The notes: generated by a model not told the origin, from the letters alone. A DNA stretch of 64,000 nt from Mycetocola_A sp015752285 (GCF_015752285.1 NZ_JADOUY010000001.1:62001-126000), one strand, 5' to 3'. Positions 1 to 8,781 are shown, numbered from the stretch's first letter. Program-made: numbers and translations.

Positions 1-1006
1 GCGGCGTCCGCAGTTCGTGAGACACCGAGACGACGAGGTCGTCGCGGGCGCCGATGGCCTCGAGTTCCGCGGTGATGTCGCGGGAGACCCATACCGAACC
101 ATCCTGTTGGCCCTCCTTGCCGGTGAGCAAACGTCCGGTGACCGCAAGAGCGCTCCGGTGTCCACCCGGGTCGCCGTACCAGACGACGACGTCGTCGAAA
201 CTCTCACCGCGGGCGAGACGACGATGAGGCCGGTCCTCCTCAGCGAACGGGGTGAGCCGGTCGGCATGGTAGATGGTTTCAGGCACCACGACGTCATCGC
301 CGTAGCCGAACTCACGCAGCCGCTCACGGTGCGCACGGTTGACAATCGTGGGTCGAGCGTTCCGGTCGTACGCGACGACTCCGAAGGTGACGGCGTTGAG
401 CACCTCGTCGAGCGTCCGCTCCTGGGCGCGCGTGCCTTCGAACGCATCCTCGAGCAGCACGGCCTGCTGCCGAAGCAGCCGTCGTTGGGCCAGATTCTTC
501 CTGGTGCCGATGTAACTGGCGGTCGCAACAAAGGCGAGCACGATCGGCAGGACGAAGAGCTGCGGCGTCGTGCTCACAGCCACTGTGCCGAACAGCCAGA
601 CCGCCACGAAAGCGAGGCTCGACAACAGCGGGCCGAGGATCGCGCCGAAAAACCCGTAGTAGGTGGCGAGCCAGATCACCGGGAAGACGTAGAAGTACGA
701 CGCCCCGAGGCTGGGCTCACCGTCTTGGATGAGAGCGATCCCCGCGATATCGACGACGGGGAGCACGATGGTCCAGCTCGTCGGCAGCTTGCGCCACGGC
801 ACGGCGGATGCCGCCATGGTCGCCAGAAAGATCAGCGCGATGCCGAGCAACAGCGTCGATTTGCTCGCCAGGTCGATGCCCAGAACGAGCAGGATGCAGA
901 CGAGAATGAGCACCCCGACGGACAACAGGAGCTGCCAGAGGAAGACAGAACGCTCGAGCCGGGCGCGACCGGGGGAAACTGCGCGCAACTCGGCCGGGAG
1001 GGTCAT
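1..1006 (-). CDS. Sensor histidine kinase, N-terminal part (cut by window edge)
   Basis: The reading frame runs from an ATG at 1006 off the left edge, giving 335 residues. The first ~165 residues are hydrophobic with about five to six predicted membrane segments. A PAS-like sensing region follows (about 195-320), and the visible part ends at the start of the HisKA dimerisation domain, motif VSVSHELRTP, whose His330 would be the phosphorylated residue. The ATP-binding domain must lie beyond position 1. It has the same layout as the complete kinase at 7144-8781: membrane block, then a segment with LNAV..GVVAYD, then VSHE(L/F)RTP. The two are probably paralogues. The signal sensed is unknown and the partner regulator is not visible. 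It follows asd on the same strand after 82 bp. Confidence 0.85.
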   Translation of the reverse strand, partial: MTLPAELRAVSPGRARLERSVFLWQLLLSVGVLILVCILLVLGIDLASKSTLLLGIALIFLATMAASAVPWRKLPTSWTIVLPVVDIAGIALIQDGEPSLGASYFYVFPVIWLATYYGFFGAILGPLLSSLAFVAVWLFGTVAVSTTPQLFVLPIVLAFVATASYIGTRKNLAQRRLLRQQAVLLEDAFEGTRAQERTLDEVLNAVTFGVVAYDRNARPTIVNRAHRERLREFGYGDDVVVPETIYHADRLTPFAEEDRPHRRLARGESFDDVVVWYGDPGGHRSALAVTGRLLTGKEGQQDGSVWVSRDITAELEAIGARDDLVVSVSHELRTP

Positions 1007-1041
1007 GCTCCTGACACTAGCAATCCCGCCGCGCTTGACCG

Positions 1042-1087
1042 CGCCGATCAGGCGATTTCGCTGAGACCACGCCGATCAGGCGATTTC
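1042..1087. repeat. Two direct copies of an 18-bp hairpin-forming repeat
   Basis: The 18-mer CGCCGATCAGGCGATTTC occurs at 1042-1059 and again at 1070-1087, a period of 28 bp. Each copy contains the small stem CGCC/GGCG around GATCA. The second copy ends one base before the asd stop codon. It may form part of the 3' end of the asd transcript, but there is no T-run on the minus strand, so it is not a classical terminator. Confidence 0.6.
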
Positions 1088-1088
1088 A

Positions 1089-2147
1089 CTAGACACCTGC
1101 TGTGAGGCGCGCGGCGACGAGCTCGGCGATCTGCACGGCGTTCAGCGCCGCACCCTTACGAAGGTTGTCGTTCGAGATGAAGAGAGCCAGGCCCTTTCCG
1201 GCCGGGGCACTCTGGTCGGCGCGGATCCGTCCGACGAGGGACGGGTCCTGGCCTGCTGCTTCCAGAGGCGTCGGGATGTCGGCGAGCGCGACGCCAGGGG
1301 CATCCACCAGCAGTTCGGTGGCCCGCTCGGGGCTGAGGTCGCGTTCGAACTCGGCGTTGATGGAGAGCGAGTGGCCGGTGAAGACGGGTACTCGCACACA
1401 GGTTCCCGAGACGAGCAGGTCAGGCAGCTCGAGGATCTTGCGGCTCTCGTTGCGCAGCTTCTTCTCTTCGTCGGTCTCGTTCTCACCGTCGTCGACGATC
1501 GACCCGGCGAGCGGGATGACGTCGAACGCGATCGGACGCTGGTAGATGACCGGCTCGGGGAGCCGCACGGCCTGCCCGTCGTGGACGAGCTGGAGGAGGT
1601 TCTCGTCTTCGACGGCGACACGCACCTGGGTCGCGAGTTCGCGGGCTCCTGCGAGGCCCGAGCCGGAGACGGCCTGGTAGGTGCTCACGATGAGGCGCTT
1701 CAGCCCGGCCTCTTCGTGCAGGACCTTGAGCACCGGCATCGCGGCCATGGTGGTGCAGTTCGGATTCGCGATGATGCCCTTGGTCGCCTCCTCGATGGCG
1801 TGAGGGTTGACCTCGGAGACGACGAGGGGGACGTCGGGATCCATGCGCCACGCACTCGAGTTGTCGATCACGGTGGCGCCGGCCTCGGCGAACCGCGGGG
1901 CCTGGGCACGGCTGCCGGTCGCTCCGGCCGAGAACAGTGCGATGTCGAGTCCGCTCGGGTCTGCCGTTGCGGCATCCTCCACGACGATCTCTTCGCCACG
2001 GAACGTGAGGGTGCTGCCAGCCGACCGTGCAGAGGAGAAGAAGCGGATGCTGGCGATCGGGAAGTCCCGCTCCTCCAGCAGCCGGCGCATCACGGCACCG
2101 ACCTGTCCGGTGGCGCCGACGATGCCGAGGTTCACTCCGTTGCCCAT
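1089..2147 (-). CDS. asd: Aspartate-semialdehyde dehydrogenase
   Basis: This cytoplasmic enzyme reduces beta-aspartyl phosphate to aspartate semialdehyde with NADPH, the second step of the lysine, threonine, methionine and diaminopimelate pathway. The protein has 352 residues, normal for the family. The N-terminus carries the nucleotide-binding glycine motif GIVGATGQVG (residues 8-17), and Cys131 in ANPNCTT is the expected catalytic cysteine. The ATG at 2147 is preceded by AGGAGAG, a good ribosome binding site, which supports this start. It lies 128 bp downstream of lysC on the same strand, the usual actinobacterial order. Confidence 0.97.
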   Translation of the reverse strand: MGNGVNLGIVGATGQVGAVMRRLLEERDFPIASIRFFSSARSAGSTLTFRGEEIVVEDAATADPSGLDIALFSAGATGSRAQAPRFAEAGATVIDNSSAWRMDPDVPLVVSEVNPHAIEEATKGIIANPNCTTMAAMPVLKVLHEEAGLKRLIVSTYQAVSGSGLAGARELATQVRVAVEDENLLQLVHDGQAVRLPEPVIYQRPIAFDVIPLAGSIVDDGENETDEEKKLRNESRKILELPDLLVSGTCVRVPVFTGHSLSINAEFERDLSPERATELLVDAPGVALADIPTPLEAAGQDPSLVGRIRADQSAPAGKGLALFISNDNLRKGAALNAVQIAELVAARLTAGV

Positions 2148-2210
2148 GCTTGCTCTCTCCTGTGCGTGCCCGGCCGCTGTCGGTCGTGCGTAAGTTCGGA
2201 TAATTCTGCC

Positions 2211-2234
2211 AAATCGCGGCCCAAACAGCGATTT
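2211..2234. promoter_or_regulatory. Inverted repeat in the lysC-asd spacer
   Basis: AAATCGC (2211-2217) and GCGATTT (2228-2234) form a 7-bp perfect inverted repeat with a 10-base loop in the 128-bp gap between lysC and asd. It could be a weak hairpin or a binding site. AT-rich sequence nearer asd (TTATCC on the minus strand) could serve as a secondary asd promoter. The role is unproven. Confidence 0.3.
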
Positions 2235-2275
2235 CGGGAGTCTGTACGGACGATTCTCCGCAGCTACGACCGGGT

Positions 2276-3544
2276 CTAGCGCCCCGTGCCGCCGTGAACG
2301 ACCGCTTCTTCGTCGCTGTCGAGATCGAATGCCGCGTGCACGACGCGCGCGGCCTCTTTGACATTGTCTGCCCGGGTGATCACGGAGATACGGATTTCAC
2401 TCGTCGAGATCATCTCGATGTTGATGCCGGCGAGGTGGAGCGCCTCGAACAGTCGCGCGGACACACCCGTGTTGGCCTTCATCCCCGCGCCGACGAGCAC
2501 GAGTTTGCCGATCTGGTCGTCATGCTGCAACGACTCGAAGCCGACGTCTTCACGCTGGTCGAGGAGTGCGGTGAGCACCTTGTGCGCTTCATCCTGCGGG
2601 AGCGTGAACGAGATGTCGGTGAGGCCTGTCGCCGCTGCCGACACGTTCTGCACGATGATGTCGACGTTGGCGTCTGTCGAGGCGATGATCTTGAAGATCT
2701 GGGCCGCCTTCCCCGGAACGTCAGGGACACCGACGACGGTGATCTTGGCTTCGGTGAGGTCGATCGCGACGCCGGTGACGATGGGGTGTTCCATCTCTTC
2801 GCCCTCTTTCGGGTTGATCACGAGGGTGCCCTCGTTGTTGTTGAACGATGATCGCACGTGGAGGGTCACGCCGTGCCTGCGGGCGTATTCCACTGCGCGA
2901 ATATAAAGAACCTTGGCGCCGTTCGCGGCGAGTTCGAGCATCTCTTCGCTCGTGATCGTGTCGATCTTCTGGGCGCGGGGAACGACGCGGGGGTCTGAGG
3001 TAAAGATCCCGTCGACATCCGTGTAGATCTCACACACATCCGCTTTGAGTGCGGCTGCGAGGGCGACGGCGGTGGTGTCTGAGCCTCCGCGGCCGAGGGT
3101 GGTGATGTCTTCGGTCTCGTCGTTGAAGCCCTGGAAGCCCGCGACGATGACAATGGAGCCCGCATCGAGGGCCTTGCGCACGCGAACCGGGTTGACCTCG
3201 ACGATGCGCGCAGAACCGTAGTGCTTGTCGGTGCGCATGCCTGCCTGCAGGCCGGTGTACGACCGTGAGGGGACCCCGAGGTTCTTGATCGCCATGGCCA
3301 GGAGCGCCATCGAGATGCGCTCCCCGCTCGAGAGCAGCAGGTCGAGTTCGCGCGGCTCTGGCGGCAGCGGAGACACGGCGGCGGCGAGGTCGAGCAGTTC
3401 GTCGGTGGTGTCGCCCATCGCTGAGACGACGACGACAATCTCGTTGCCTGCCTTGTGCGACTCGACGACACGCTTGGCGACGCGTTTGATGCTTTCGGCG
3501 TCTGCGACGGATGAACCGCCGAACTTCTGCACGATAAGGCTCAC
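2276..3544 (-). CDS. lysC: Aspartate kinase, with an internal beta-subunit start
   Basis: LysC phosphorylates aspartate and commits it to the lysine/threonine/methionine family. I place the start at the GTG at 3544 (422 residues) because ACAGGAG lies just upstream and the conserved VQKFGGSS motif then falls at the N-terminus, as in Corynebacterium LysC. The frame stays open upstream, but that extension looks non-coding. The amino-acid kinase domain covers roughly residues 1-230 and two ACT regulatory domains follow. An in-frame ATG at 2794, preceded by a purine-rich GAGGGCGAAGAG, would give a 172-residue beta subunit containing only the ACT domains, the length of the Corynebacterium beta chain. 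An alpha2beta2 enzyme is therefore likely, with feedback control by lysine and threonine inferred from the family. Confidence 0.96.
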   Translation of the reverse strand: MSLIVQKFGGSSVADAESIKRVAKRVVESHKAGNEIVVVVSAMGDTTDELLDLAAAVSPLPPEPRELDLLLSSGERISMALLAMAIKNLGVPSRSYTGLQAGMRTDKHYGSARIVEVNPVRVRKALDAGSIVIVAGFQGFNDETEDITTLGRGGSDTTAVALAAALKADVCEIYTDVDGIFTSDPRVVPRAQKIDTITSEEMLELAANGAKVLYIRAVEYARRHGVTLHVRSSFNNNEGTLVINPKEGEEMEHPIVTGVAIDLTEAKITVVGVPDVPGKAAQIFKIIASTDANVDIIVQNVSAAATGLTDISFTLPQDEAHKVLTALLDQREDVGFESLQHDDQIGKLVLVGAGMKANTGVSARLFEALHLAGINIEMISTSEIRISVITRADNVKEAARVVHAAFDLDSDEEAVVHGGTGR

Positions 3545-3584
3545 GGAAACTCCTGTGGGTCGATCGGGCGATGCCCGACTCCCC

Positions 3585-3590
3585 ATTCTA
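3585..3590 (-). promoter_or_regulatory. Candidate -10 element of lysC
   Basis: The minus strand reads TAGAAT about 41 bases before the lysC GTG, a close match to the -10 consensus. A convincing -35 is not seen. The same hexamer is the -10 candidate of the SRP RNA gene in this window. Confidence 0.4.
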
Positions 3591-3690
3591 AAGCCGCCCG
3601 CATGCCCCGGTTGCTATGTGACGGATGCCGCTGTCACGGGTACCCCGTCGCATTCGAGAGACGGTGCTGTCGCCGCGCTCGGTATCGAAA

Positions 3691-3729
3691 GCATCAGGTG
3701 CGGTCGAGAACTCCCCGCGGACCTGATGC
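3691..3729 (-). terminator. Hairpin after recR, probable terminator
   Basis: GCATCAGGT followed by GCGG at 3691-3703 pairs with CCGC..ACCTGATGC at 3716-3729, with a small two-base bulge. Read on the minus strand the stem is followed by TTTC. It lies 80 bp after the recR stop and 147 bp before the lysC start, so it probably ends the dnaX-recR transcript and separates it from lysC. Confidence 0.5.
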
Positions 3730-3808
3730 CATCGACCGGAAGTGATGCCGTCGCGGAACGCACTCACCAGGTGCGTGAACGCGCGTACCGAGGGCTGATC
3801 GCGCTGGA

Positions 3809-4408
3809 TCAGCGTGAGACGACGGTGCGACCCTCGAACGCACGACCGAGCGTGACCTCGTCGGCGTACTCGAGGTCGCCACCGACGGGGAGACCGGATG
3901 CCAGCCTCGTCACCCTGATCTCGAGCACGGTGAGCAGCCTGCTGAGGTAGGTCGCCGTCGCCTCGCCTTCGAGGTTGGGGTCGGTGGCGATGATGACTTC
4001 CTGCACGACACCGTCGGCCAGCCGTTGCATCAACTGCCGGATGCGGAGGTCGTCCGGGCCGATTCCGTCGATCGGGCTGATCGCGCCACCGAGCACGTGG
4101 TACAGCCCGCGGAACTCGCGGGTACGCTCGATTGCGACCACGTCTTTCGCCTCTTCGACGACGCAGATACTTGCCGGGTTGCGGCGAGGGTCACGGCAGA
4201 TGGAGCAGGTGGGCTGTTCAGCGACGTTTCCGCAGATCTCGCAGAAGTGCACCTTCTCGCGCACCTCGGTGAGCAACTCGGCCAGGCGCGACACGTCGAA
4301 CGTCTCGGTCTGCAGGATGTGGAACGCGATCCGCTGGGCAGATTTCGGACCGATGCCCGGCAGGCGACCGAACTCGTCGATCAGTTCCTGGACAATTCCT
4401 TCGTACAT
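3809..4408 (-). CDS. recR: Recombination mediator protein RecR
   Basis: RecR works with RecF and RecO to load RecA on gapped DNA. The 199-residue protein is full length. It shows the N-terminal helix-hairpin-helix (RLPGIGPKSAQR, about 15-26), a four-cysteine zinc finger (Cys56, Cys59, Cys68, Cys71) and a Toprim domain that begins near residue 79 with CVVEEAKD. It begins 6 bp after the dnaX stop, the conserved bacterial dnaX-recR arrangement, and the two are surely co-transcribed. Confidence 0.97.
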   Translation of the reverse strand: MYEGIVQELIDEFGRLPGIGPKSAQRIAFHILQTETFDVSRLAELLTEVREKVHFCEICGNVAEQPTCSICRDPRRNPASICVVEEAKDVVAIERTREFRGLYHVLGGAISPIDGIGPDDLRIRQLMQRLADGVVQEVIIATDPNLEGEATATYLSRLLTVLEIRVTRLASGLPVGGDLEYADEVTLGRAFEGRTVVSR

Positions 4409-4414
4409 GCGGTT

Positions 4415-7000
4415 CTAGTCTCTGTTGAAGCGGGCCGGCGGGGTGTGCGGTTGCTCCTCGATGAAGCTTGCGCCGAGGAGTTCACGCACCACCGATTCGC
4501 CGTATCGGGTGGATGCTGCGGGATGCGCCGGCCGTCGGCCCGAACGACCATCGGATGCCGGTGCGTCAGCGCGCGGGGCGGTCGCAGAACGGGCGGACGC
4601 ATTCGCGGCGGGGCGCGTCGACTGATCGGTCGCGCCACGAACGCCCGGAGGCGTCTGGTCGCCGGACGGGCGCTGGCCAGCGGGCGGCGCGAATTGCCCC
4701 GGAGGGATTGCCGAAGTCACCTCGCCGATCGCCACCGGTTCGGAGTAGCCGGGGTCGACCTGCGGGTCGGGGTAGGGCGGCTCGTCGTCTGGCGGCGGAG
4801 CGTCACGATCATCGGGTGTGGGCGGAGCCGCGGTCGATGACCGTGCCACGGGGGCCGACACACCAGACCGGGCGGGAACGGCGGGTTCGACGACCGATGC
4901 CTCTACGGCCGTCGGATCGGATGTGGGGATGGCGACGACGTGCCAGCCGCCGTCCGCAGGAGCTTCCGCCGCCTGTGGGCGTACCGCTGCACGCGCAGGG
5001 GCAGGGGCAGGGGCAGGGGCAGGGGCAGGGGCAGCCACCGTACGGCTTGCGCTGACGGGCGACGCCGCGGCTGTCGAAGCGGGCGCTGGTGCAGCGGGGG
5101 CGGCGGGCGCGGCAGCTGCGGGTGAGGTCGGGGCTGACGAAGCAGGTGCTGACGCACGTGCCGGCGACCCGGTCGTCGACGCTCCGGCCGGTGACGCAGC
5201 AGAAGCGGTCGGGTTCGCGGTCGATCCAGCCGGCGGTGAGGGCGGTGTCGCCGGTGCTGTCTGCGGAGCTGCGGAGGGCACGGTATCCGCGGGTGGCGCT
5301 GAAGCCGAAGGAGCGGCGGGCACCGCAGGAGCGGCCGTGGGTGCACCAGTCGTGGGAGGCGTGGCGGACTCGCGCGGAGCATCCGCTTCGCCGGGCGCAT
5401 CGACGTGCGCGATGAATTTGACGGTGACGCCGAGCACATCGAGAATCGCCTGGCGCACGATGGTGCTGACTCCGTCGCCGGCCTTGAGGAGCTTGAAGTC
5501 CTCGACGTCTTTCATGCTCGGGAAGCTGAGACGCAGCACGCCGTCGTCGCTGAAGGCGCGAACGGATGCCGTCTGCGCGACCAGCCAGGCCGAACGCTTG
5601 GCCGCTGCGACCCGGTCGAGGACCTCGGTCCACGAGTCGCGCATCTGCTGCAGGCTCACCGGTCCGACGGGCTTCACGGTGACCGGCGCGGCGGGCTTCA
5701 GCGTCACCGGATCGGCGAGCTTTTCCGCGGCCGCCGGCGGAGTGGCGGGCTCGTCGACGGGTTTCGGTGTCGACGGCACGGCAGCAGGAGGAACCGCAGC
5801 CGACACCTCGGCGGGAGGGGTCTGCGACGCGGCATCCGACATGCCGACCCGGCGTTCGAGCCGTTCGACGCGAGCGAGTGCACCGCGGGCGGAGTCGTCC
5901 ATCGACGGGACGAGCACGCGCGCGACCATGAGTTCGAGGTGCAGACGGGGCGAGGTTGCACCGGTCATCTCACTCAGCGCGGTGTTGACGATGTCTGCCG
6001 TGCGGCTGAGCTCGGCCTGGCCGAAGCCGGTGGCCTGCACCGACATGTGGTCGAGTTCGTCTTGCGGGATGCCACGCAGAACGGATGCCGCGTCTCCCCC
6101 GGTCGCGCCGACGACGATGAGGTCGCGGAGGCGCTCGAGGAGGTCATCGACGAAACGCCGTGGGTCCTGGCCGGTCTGGATGACGCGGTCGACTGCGGTG
6201 AAGGCGGCGCCGGCATCCCGGGCGGAAAGCGCGTCGATGACCTCGTCGAGCAGGGCGGAGTGGGTGTAGCCGAGGAGGGCGACTGCACGCTCATAATCGA
6301 CGGTGTCGCCTTCGGACCCGGCCATGAGCTGGTCGAGGAGCGAGAGGGTATCGCGGGCAGAACCGCCGCCTGCACGGACGACGAGCGGCAGAACGCCCGG
6401 CTCGACCTGCATCTTTTCGGACTCGCACAGGGTCTGCACGTATTCGAGCATCTGGGCCGGCGGGATGAGCCGGAACGGGTAGTGGTGCGTGCGCGAACGG
6501 ATCGTGCCGATGACCTTGTCTGGCTCGGTCGTGGCAAAGATGAACTTGATGTGCTCCGGTGGCTCTTCGACGATCTTGAGCAGCGCGTTGAAGCCCTGCG
6601 GGGTGACCATGTGGGCCTCGTCGAGGATGAAGATCTTGTACCGGTCGCGGGCCGGAGCGAAGATGGCCCGCTCGCGGAGGTCACGGGCGTCGTCGACACC
6701 GTTGTGGCTGGCGGCGTCGATCTCGACGACGTCGAGTGATCCGCTGCCGTCACGGCTGAGTTCGACACAGCTCGGGCAGACTCCGCACGGGGTGTCGGTG
6801 GGCCCCTCGACGCAGTTGAGGCAGCGGGCGAGGATGCGGGCAGACGTGGTCTTGCCGCAGCCGCGCGGACCGCTGAAGAGGTAGGCGTGGTTGACCCGGT
6901 TGGTGCGAAGGGCGGTGCGCAGCGGATCGGTCACCTGAGACTGACCGATCAGCTCGGCAAAGGACTCTGGCCGGTAACGGCGATACAGGGCTGTAACCAC
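4415..7000 (-). CDS. dnaX: DNA polymerase III subunit gamma/tau
   Basis: DnaX is the ATPase of the clamp loader that opens the beta clamp at the replication fork. I chose the GTG at 7000 (861 residues), which places VTALYRRYRP at the N-terminus as in the family. The longer frame to 7072 runs into an intergenic repeat. The AAA+ domain has Walker A GPRGCGKTT, a cysteine cluster for zinc (CLNC...CGVCPSC) and Walker B LDEAHM. A proline/alanine/serine-rich linker of roughly 300 residues follows residue ~400, interrupted by a conserved tau-type segment (WTEVLDRVAAAKRSAW). The protein ends in a conserved tail. The linker holds a DNA microsatellite at 4995-5034. No slippery heptamer for a gamma frameshift was seen. 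Confidence 0.95.
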   Translation of the reverse strand: MVTALYRRYRPESFAELIGQSQVTDPLRTALRTNRVNHAYLFSGPRGCGKTTSARILARCLNCVEGPTDTPCGVCPSCVELSRDGSGSLDVVEIDAASHNGVDDARDLRERAIFAPARDRYKIFILDEAHMVTPQGFNALLKIVEEPPEHIKFIFATTEPDKVIGTIRSRTHHYPFRLIPPAQMLEYVQTLCESEKMQVEPGVLPLVVRAGGGSARDTLSLLDQLMAGSEGDTVDYERAVALLGYTHSALLDEVIDALSARDAGAAFTAVDRVIQTGQDPRRFVDDLLERLRDLIVVGATGGDAASVLRGIPQDELDHMSVQATGFGQAELSRTADIVNTALSEMTGATSPRLHLELMVARVLVPSMDDSARGALARVERLERRVGMSDAASQTPPAEVSAAVPPAAVPSTPKPVDEPATPPAAAEKLADPVTLKPAAPVTVKPVGPVSLQQMRDSWTEVLDRVAAAKRSAWLVAQTASVRAFSDDGVLRLSFPSMKDVEDFKLLKAGDGVSTIVRQAILDVLGVTVKFIAHVDAPGEADAPRESATPPTTGAPTAAPAVPAAPSASAPPADTVPSAAPQTAPATPPSPPAGSTANPTASAASPAGASTTGSPARASAPASSAPTSPAAAAPAAPAAPAPASTAAASPVSASRTVAAPAPAPAPAPAPARAAVRPQAAEAPADGGWHVVAIPTSDPTAVEASVVEPAVPARSGVSAPVARSSTAAPPTPDDRDAPPPDDEPPYPDPQVDPGYSEPVAIGEVTSAIPPGQFAPPAGQRPSGDQTPPGVRGATDQSTRPAANASARSATAPRADAPASDGRSGRRPAHPAASTRYGESVVRELLGASFIEEQPHTPPARFNRD
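4995..5034. repeat. Hexanucleotide microsatellite inside dnaX
   Basis: Six uninterrupted copies of GCAGGG (plus strand) followed by a partial copy encode an alternating Pro-Ala stretch in the DnaX linker. The repeat keeps frame when units are gained or lost, so linker length could vary between strains without breaking the gene. Confidence 0.9.
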
Positions 7001-7006
7001 CCCTTC

Positions 7007-7012
7007 ATCGTA
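7007..7012 (-). promoter_or_regulatory. Candidate -10 for leaderless dnaX transcription
   Basis: TACGAT on the minus strand lies six bases before the chosen GTG start of dnaX. The GA-rich stretch between is too close to serve as a normal ribosome binding site, so transcription starting at the GTG itself (a leaderless mRNA, common in actinobacteria) would explain the arrangement. Confidence 0.3.
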
Positions 7013-7050
7013 GTCGCCGCCGCCGACAGTGCGGCGGGCTGCTCCTTCGG

Positions 7051-7107
7051 CGAGAGTGCAGTAGTGGCGCAAAAAGCCAGGGTTCGTGAACCGCTACTGC
7101 ACTCTCG
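7051..7107. repeat. Intergenic inverted repeat, family A copy 1
   Basis: CGAGAGTGCAGTAG at 7051-7064 and CTACTGCACTCTCG at 7094-7107 are perfect inverted arms (14 bp) that extend with imperfect pairing into GTGGCG/CGC. It sits between the histidine kinase gene and dnaX. A related element in the same length class occurs at 56766-56820. It could act as a transcript hairpin, or be a REP- or MITE-like element. Confidence 0.8.
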
Positions 7108-7143
7108 GCAGCAAGGCACAACCGCACAGCCGCGCAGGCCGCG

Positions 7144-8781
7144 TCAACGCACGGGGAGCGTCACCGTGACCGTGGTTCCCCGCCCGATCGCACTGGCGAA
7201 CGCCACCGATCCGTCGTGTTCGGCGGCGATCGCCTTGGTCACCGCGAGGGCGAGCCCAACGCCCGGCAGGTATTCGCCCGCACTGATTGCCCGGTAGAAC
7301 GGCGATGTCAGGGCCTCGAGCAGCTCAGGAGGGATCCCCTCCCCGGTGTCGACGACGGCGACGTGGACCGCACCCGCCGACTCGCCGACCCGCACGGTCA
7401 CCTGACCGTCCGGGGCGCTGAACCTCACCGCGTTCGACACCAGGTTGCTGATCGCCCGGGCGACGCGAACGGGGTCGATGATCGCGGTTGCCGCCCCCTC
7501 AGCCTCGAGAACAATGCTCACCCGAGCGGTCGACGCCGCCGGCCTGTGTCGTTCGATCACGCTCTCGCACAGCGCGACGAGGTCAGTGAATTCGCGCTGC
7601 AGTCGCACGGCATCCTTGTCTTGGGCGGCCGTTTCGATCAGGTTGTTAACCAGCACCTGGAGACGGTCCGCGTTCCTCTCGATCACGAGCAGGTTCTCTC
7701 GAGTGTCTTCCTGCACCTTCGACGAGTCGTCGAGAAGGAGCTCAACGTAGCCGACGATCGACGCGAGCGGTGTCCGGAATTCGTGCGAAACCGCGCTGAC
7801 GAATGCGTCTTTCGCCGCAATCGTCTCGAGGTAGGCGGTGACGTCATCGAGCGCAATGACTGTGCCGCTGAACGCGCCTGACGCATCGGAGAGCGGTCGG
7901 GCCGACGCCGAGATGGCATGCTGACCTCCGTCGCCAGCGCGGATCCAGACGACCTGGTTGGAGTACTCGTCACCGGCGAGCGCGCGCGAGATGATGCCCC
8001 GCCCTGGAGTGACAGGTGTCTTGCGGTCCGCCTGCATCATGAAGCCGTCCCGTTCCAGCTCCAACGTGGTTCGTTGGTTGACGACGCTCACCGGGTGCAC
8101 GAGCACCGACCGGTTGGCCAGAATTTGCTGGCCGTGAGCGTCGTAGGCCACGATGCCGACGTCGACCGCGTTGAGCATCCCGTCGAGCAGTTCGAAGCTG
8201 CGTTTCTCGCGCGCGAGAGCCGCAGCGGTCTCTCGTTCCTGCGCCACCAGAGAACCGATGCTCGCCGCCACCCGGCGAGAGGCAATGTAGGTACTGGCCG
8301 TTGAAACCGCCCCCATCGCAGGGATCAGAAAATTGCTGAGAGCCTCCTCGAGATCGAGCGCGCCGTTGGCGCCAGGGGTGGGAACCTCGATGAGGCCCAG
8401 GGAGAGTAAGACAGCGACCACGGCGAAGCCGAGTTTCCCGGACCATCCGAGCCACAGGGCAGGAAGGAAGGCGAGATAGCCGATGGCATGCACATGCTGC
8501 TCCGGCAGCTGACGCATCACGATCAGGGCGATCATGTCCAGGATGGGAACGAGGAGCAGCCAGTCCGAGTCTGTCCGACCCACAACGGCTGCCAGCCCGG
8601 AAGCGGCGATCACGATGCTGATGGCGATGGCGAACGCCGGCGTCTTCAGGGGTGCAGGGTCGACGAGGAGCGCGACGACGATGGCGCCAGCGACAATCGC
8701 CAGGGCGACCACCTGGATGGCAACCTCGGCCCGGTAGCCGCCCCATCGCGACCCCAGTCCCGCTGCCATCCGTTCGCTCAT
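7144..8781 (-). CDS. Membrane sensor histidine kinase coupled to ackA
   Basis: A complete 545-residue kinase. Residues ~18-165 are mostly hydrophobic (about six membrane segments) with no large extracellular loop, so it probably senses a membrane or cytoplasmic signal. A PAS-like region follows (about 195-320). The HisKA motif VSHEFRTPLASIVGY has phosphoacceptor His333, and the ATPase domain has N-box NLVSNAVRF, G1 VDTGEGIP and G2 GVGLALAVTK. Its ATG at 8781 overlaps the ackA stop (ATGA), so translation is probably coupled to acetate kinase. No response regulator gene is adjacent. The layout matches the partial kinase at 1-1006. A later ATG at codon 5 is a possible alternative start. Confidence 0.92.
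   Translation of the reverse strand: MSERMAAGLGSRWGGYRAEVAIQVVALAIVAGAIVVALLVDPAPLKTPAFAIAISIVIAASGLAAVVGRTDSDWLLLVPILDMIALIVMRQLPEQHVHAIGYLAFLPALWLGWSGKLGFAVVAVLLSLGLIEVPTPGANGALDLEEALSNFLIPAMGAVSTASTYIASRRVAASIGSLVAQERETAAALAREKRSFELLDGMLNAVDVGIVAYDAHGQQILANRSVLVHPVSVVNQRTTLELERDGFMMQADRKTPVTPGRGIISRALAGDEYSNQVVWIRAGDGGQHAISASARPLSDASGAFSGTVIALDDVTAYLETIAAKDAFVSAVSHEFRTPLASIVGYVELLLDDSSKVQEDTRENLLVIERNADRLQVLVNNLIETAAQDKDAVRLQREFTDLVALCESVIERHRPAASTARVSIVLEAEGAATAIIDPVRVARAISNLVSNAVRFSAPDGQVTVRVGESAGAVHVAVVDTGEGIPPELLEALTSPFYRAISAGEYLPGVGLALAVTKAIAAEHDGSVAFASAIGRGTTVTVTLPVR

Noticed and set aside
3618..3637. GTGAC-N10-GTCAC inverted repeat before lysC as a CRP/GlxR site
   Set aside because: The spacing does not fit TGTGA-N6-TCACA, and amino-acid genes are not expected targets.
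4995..5034. Tandem repeats as a CRISPR array
   Set aside because: Units are six bases without spacers and lie in frame inside dnaX. No cas gene is present in the window.
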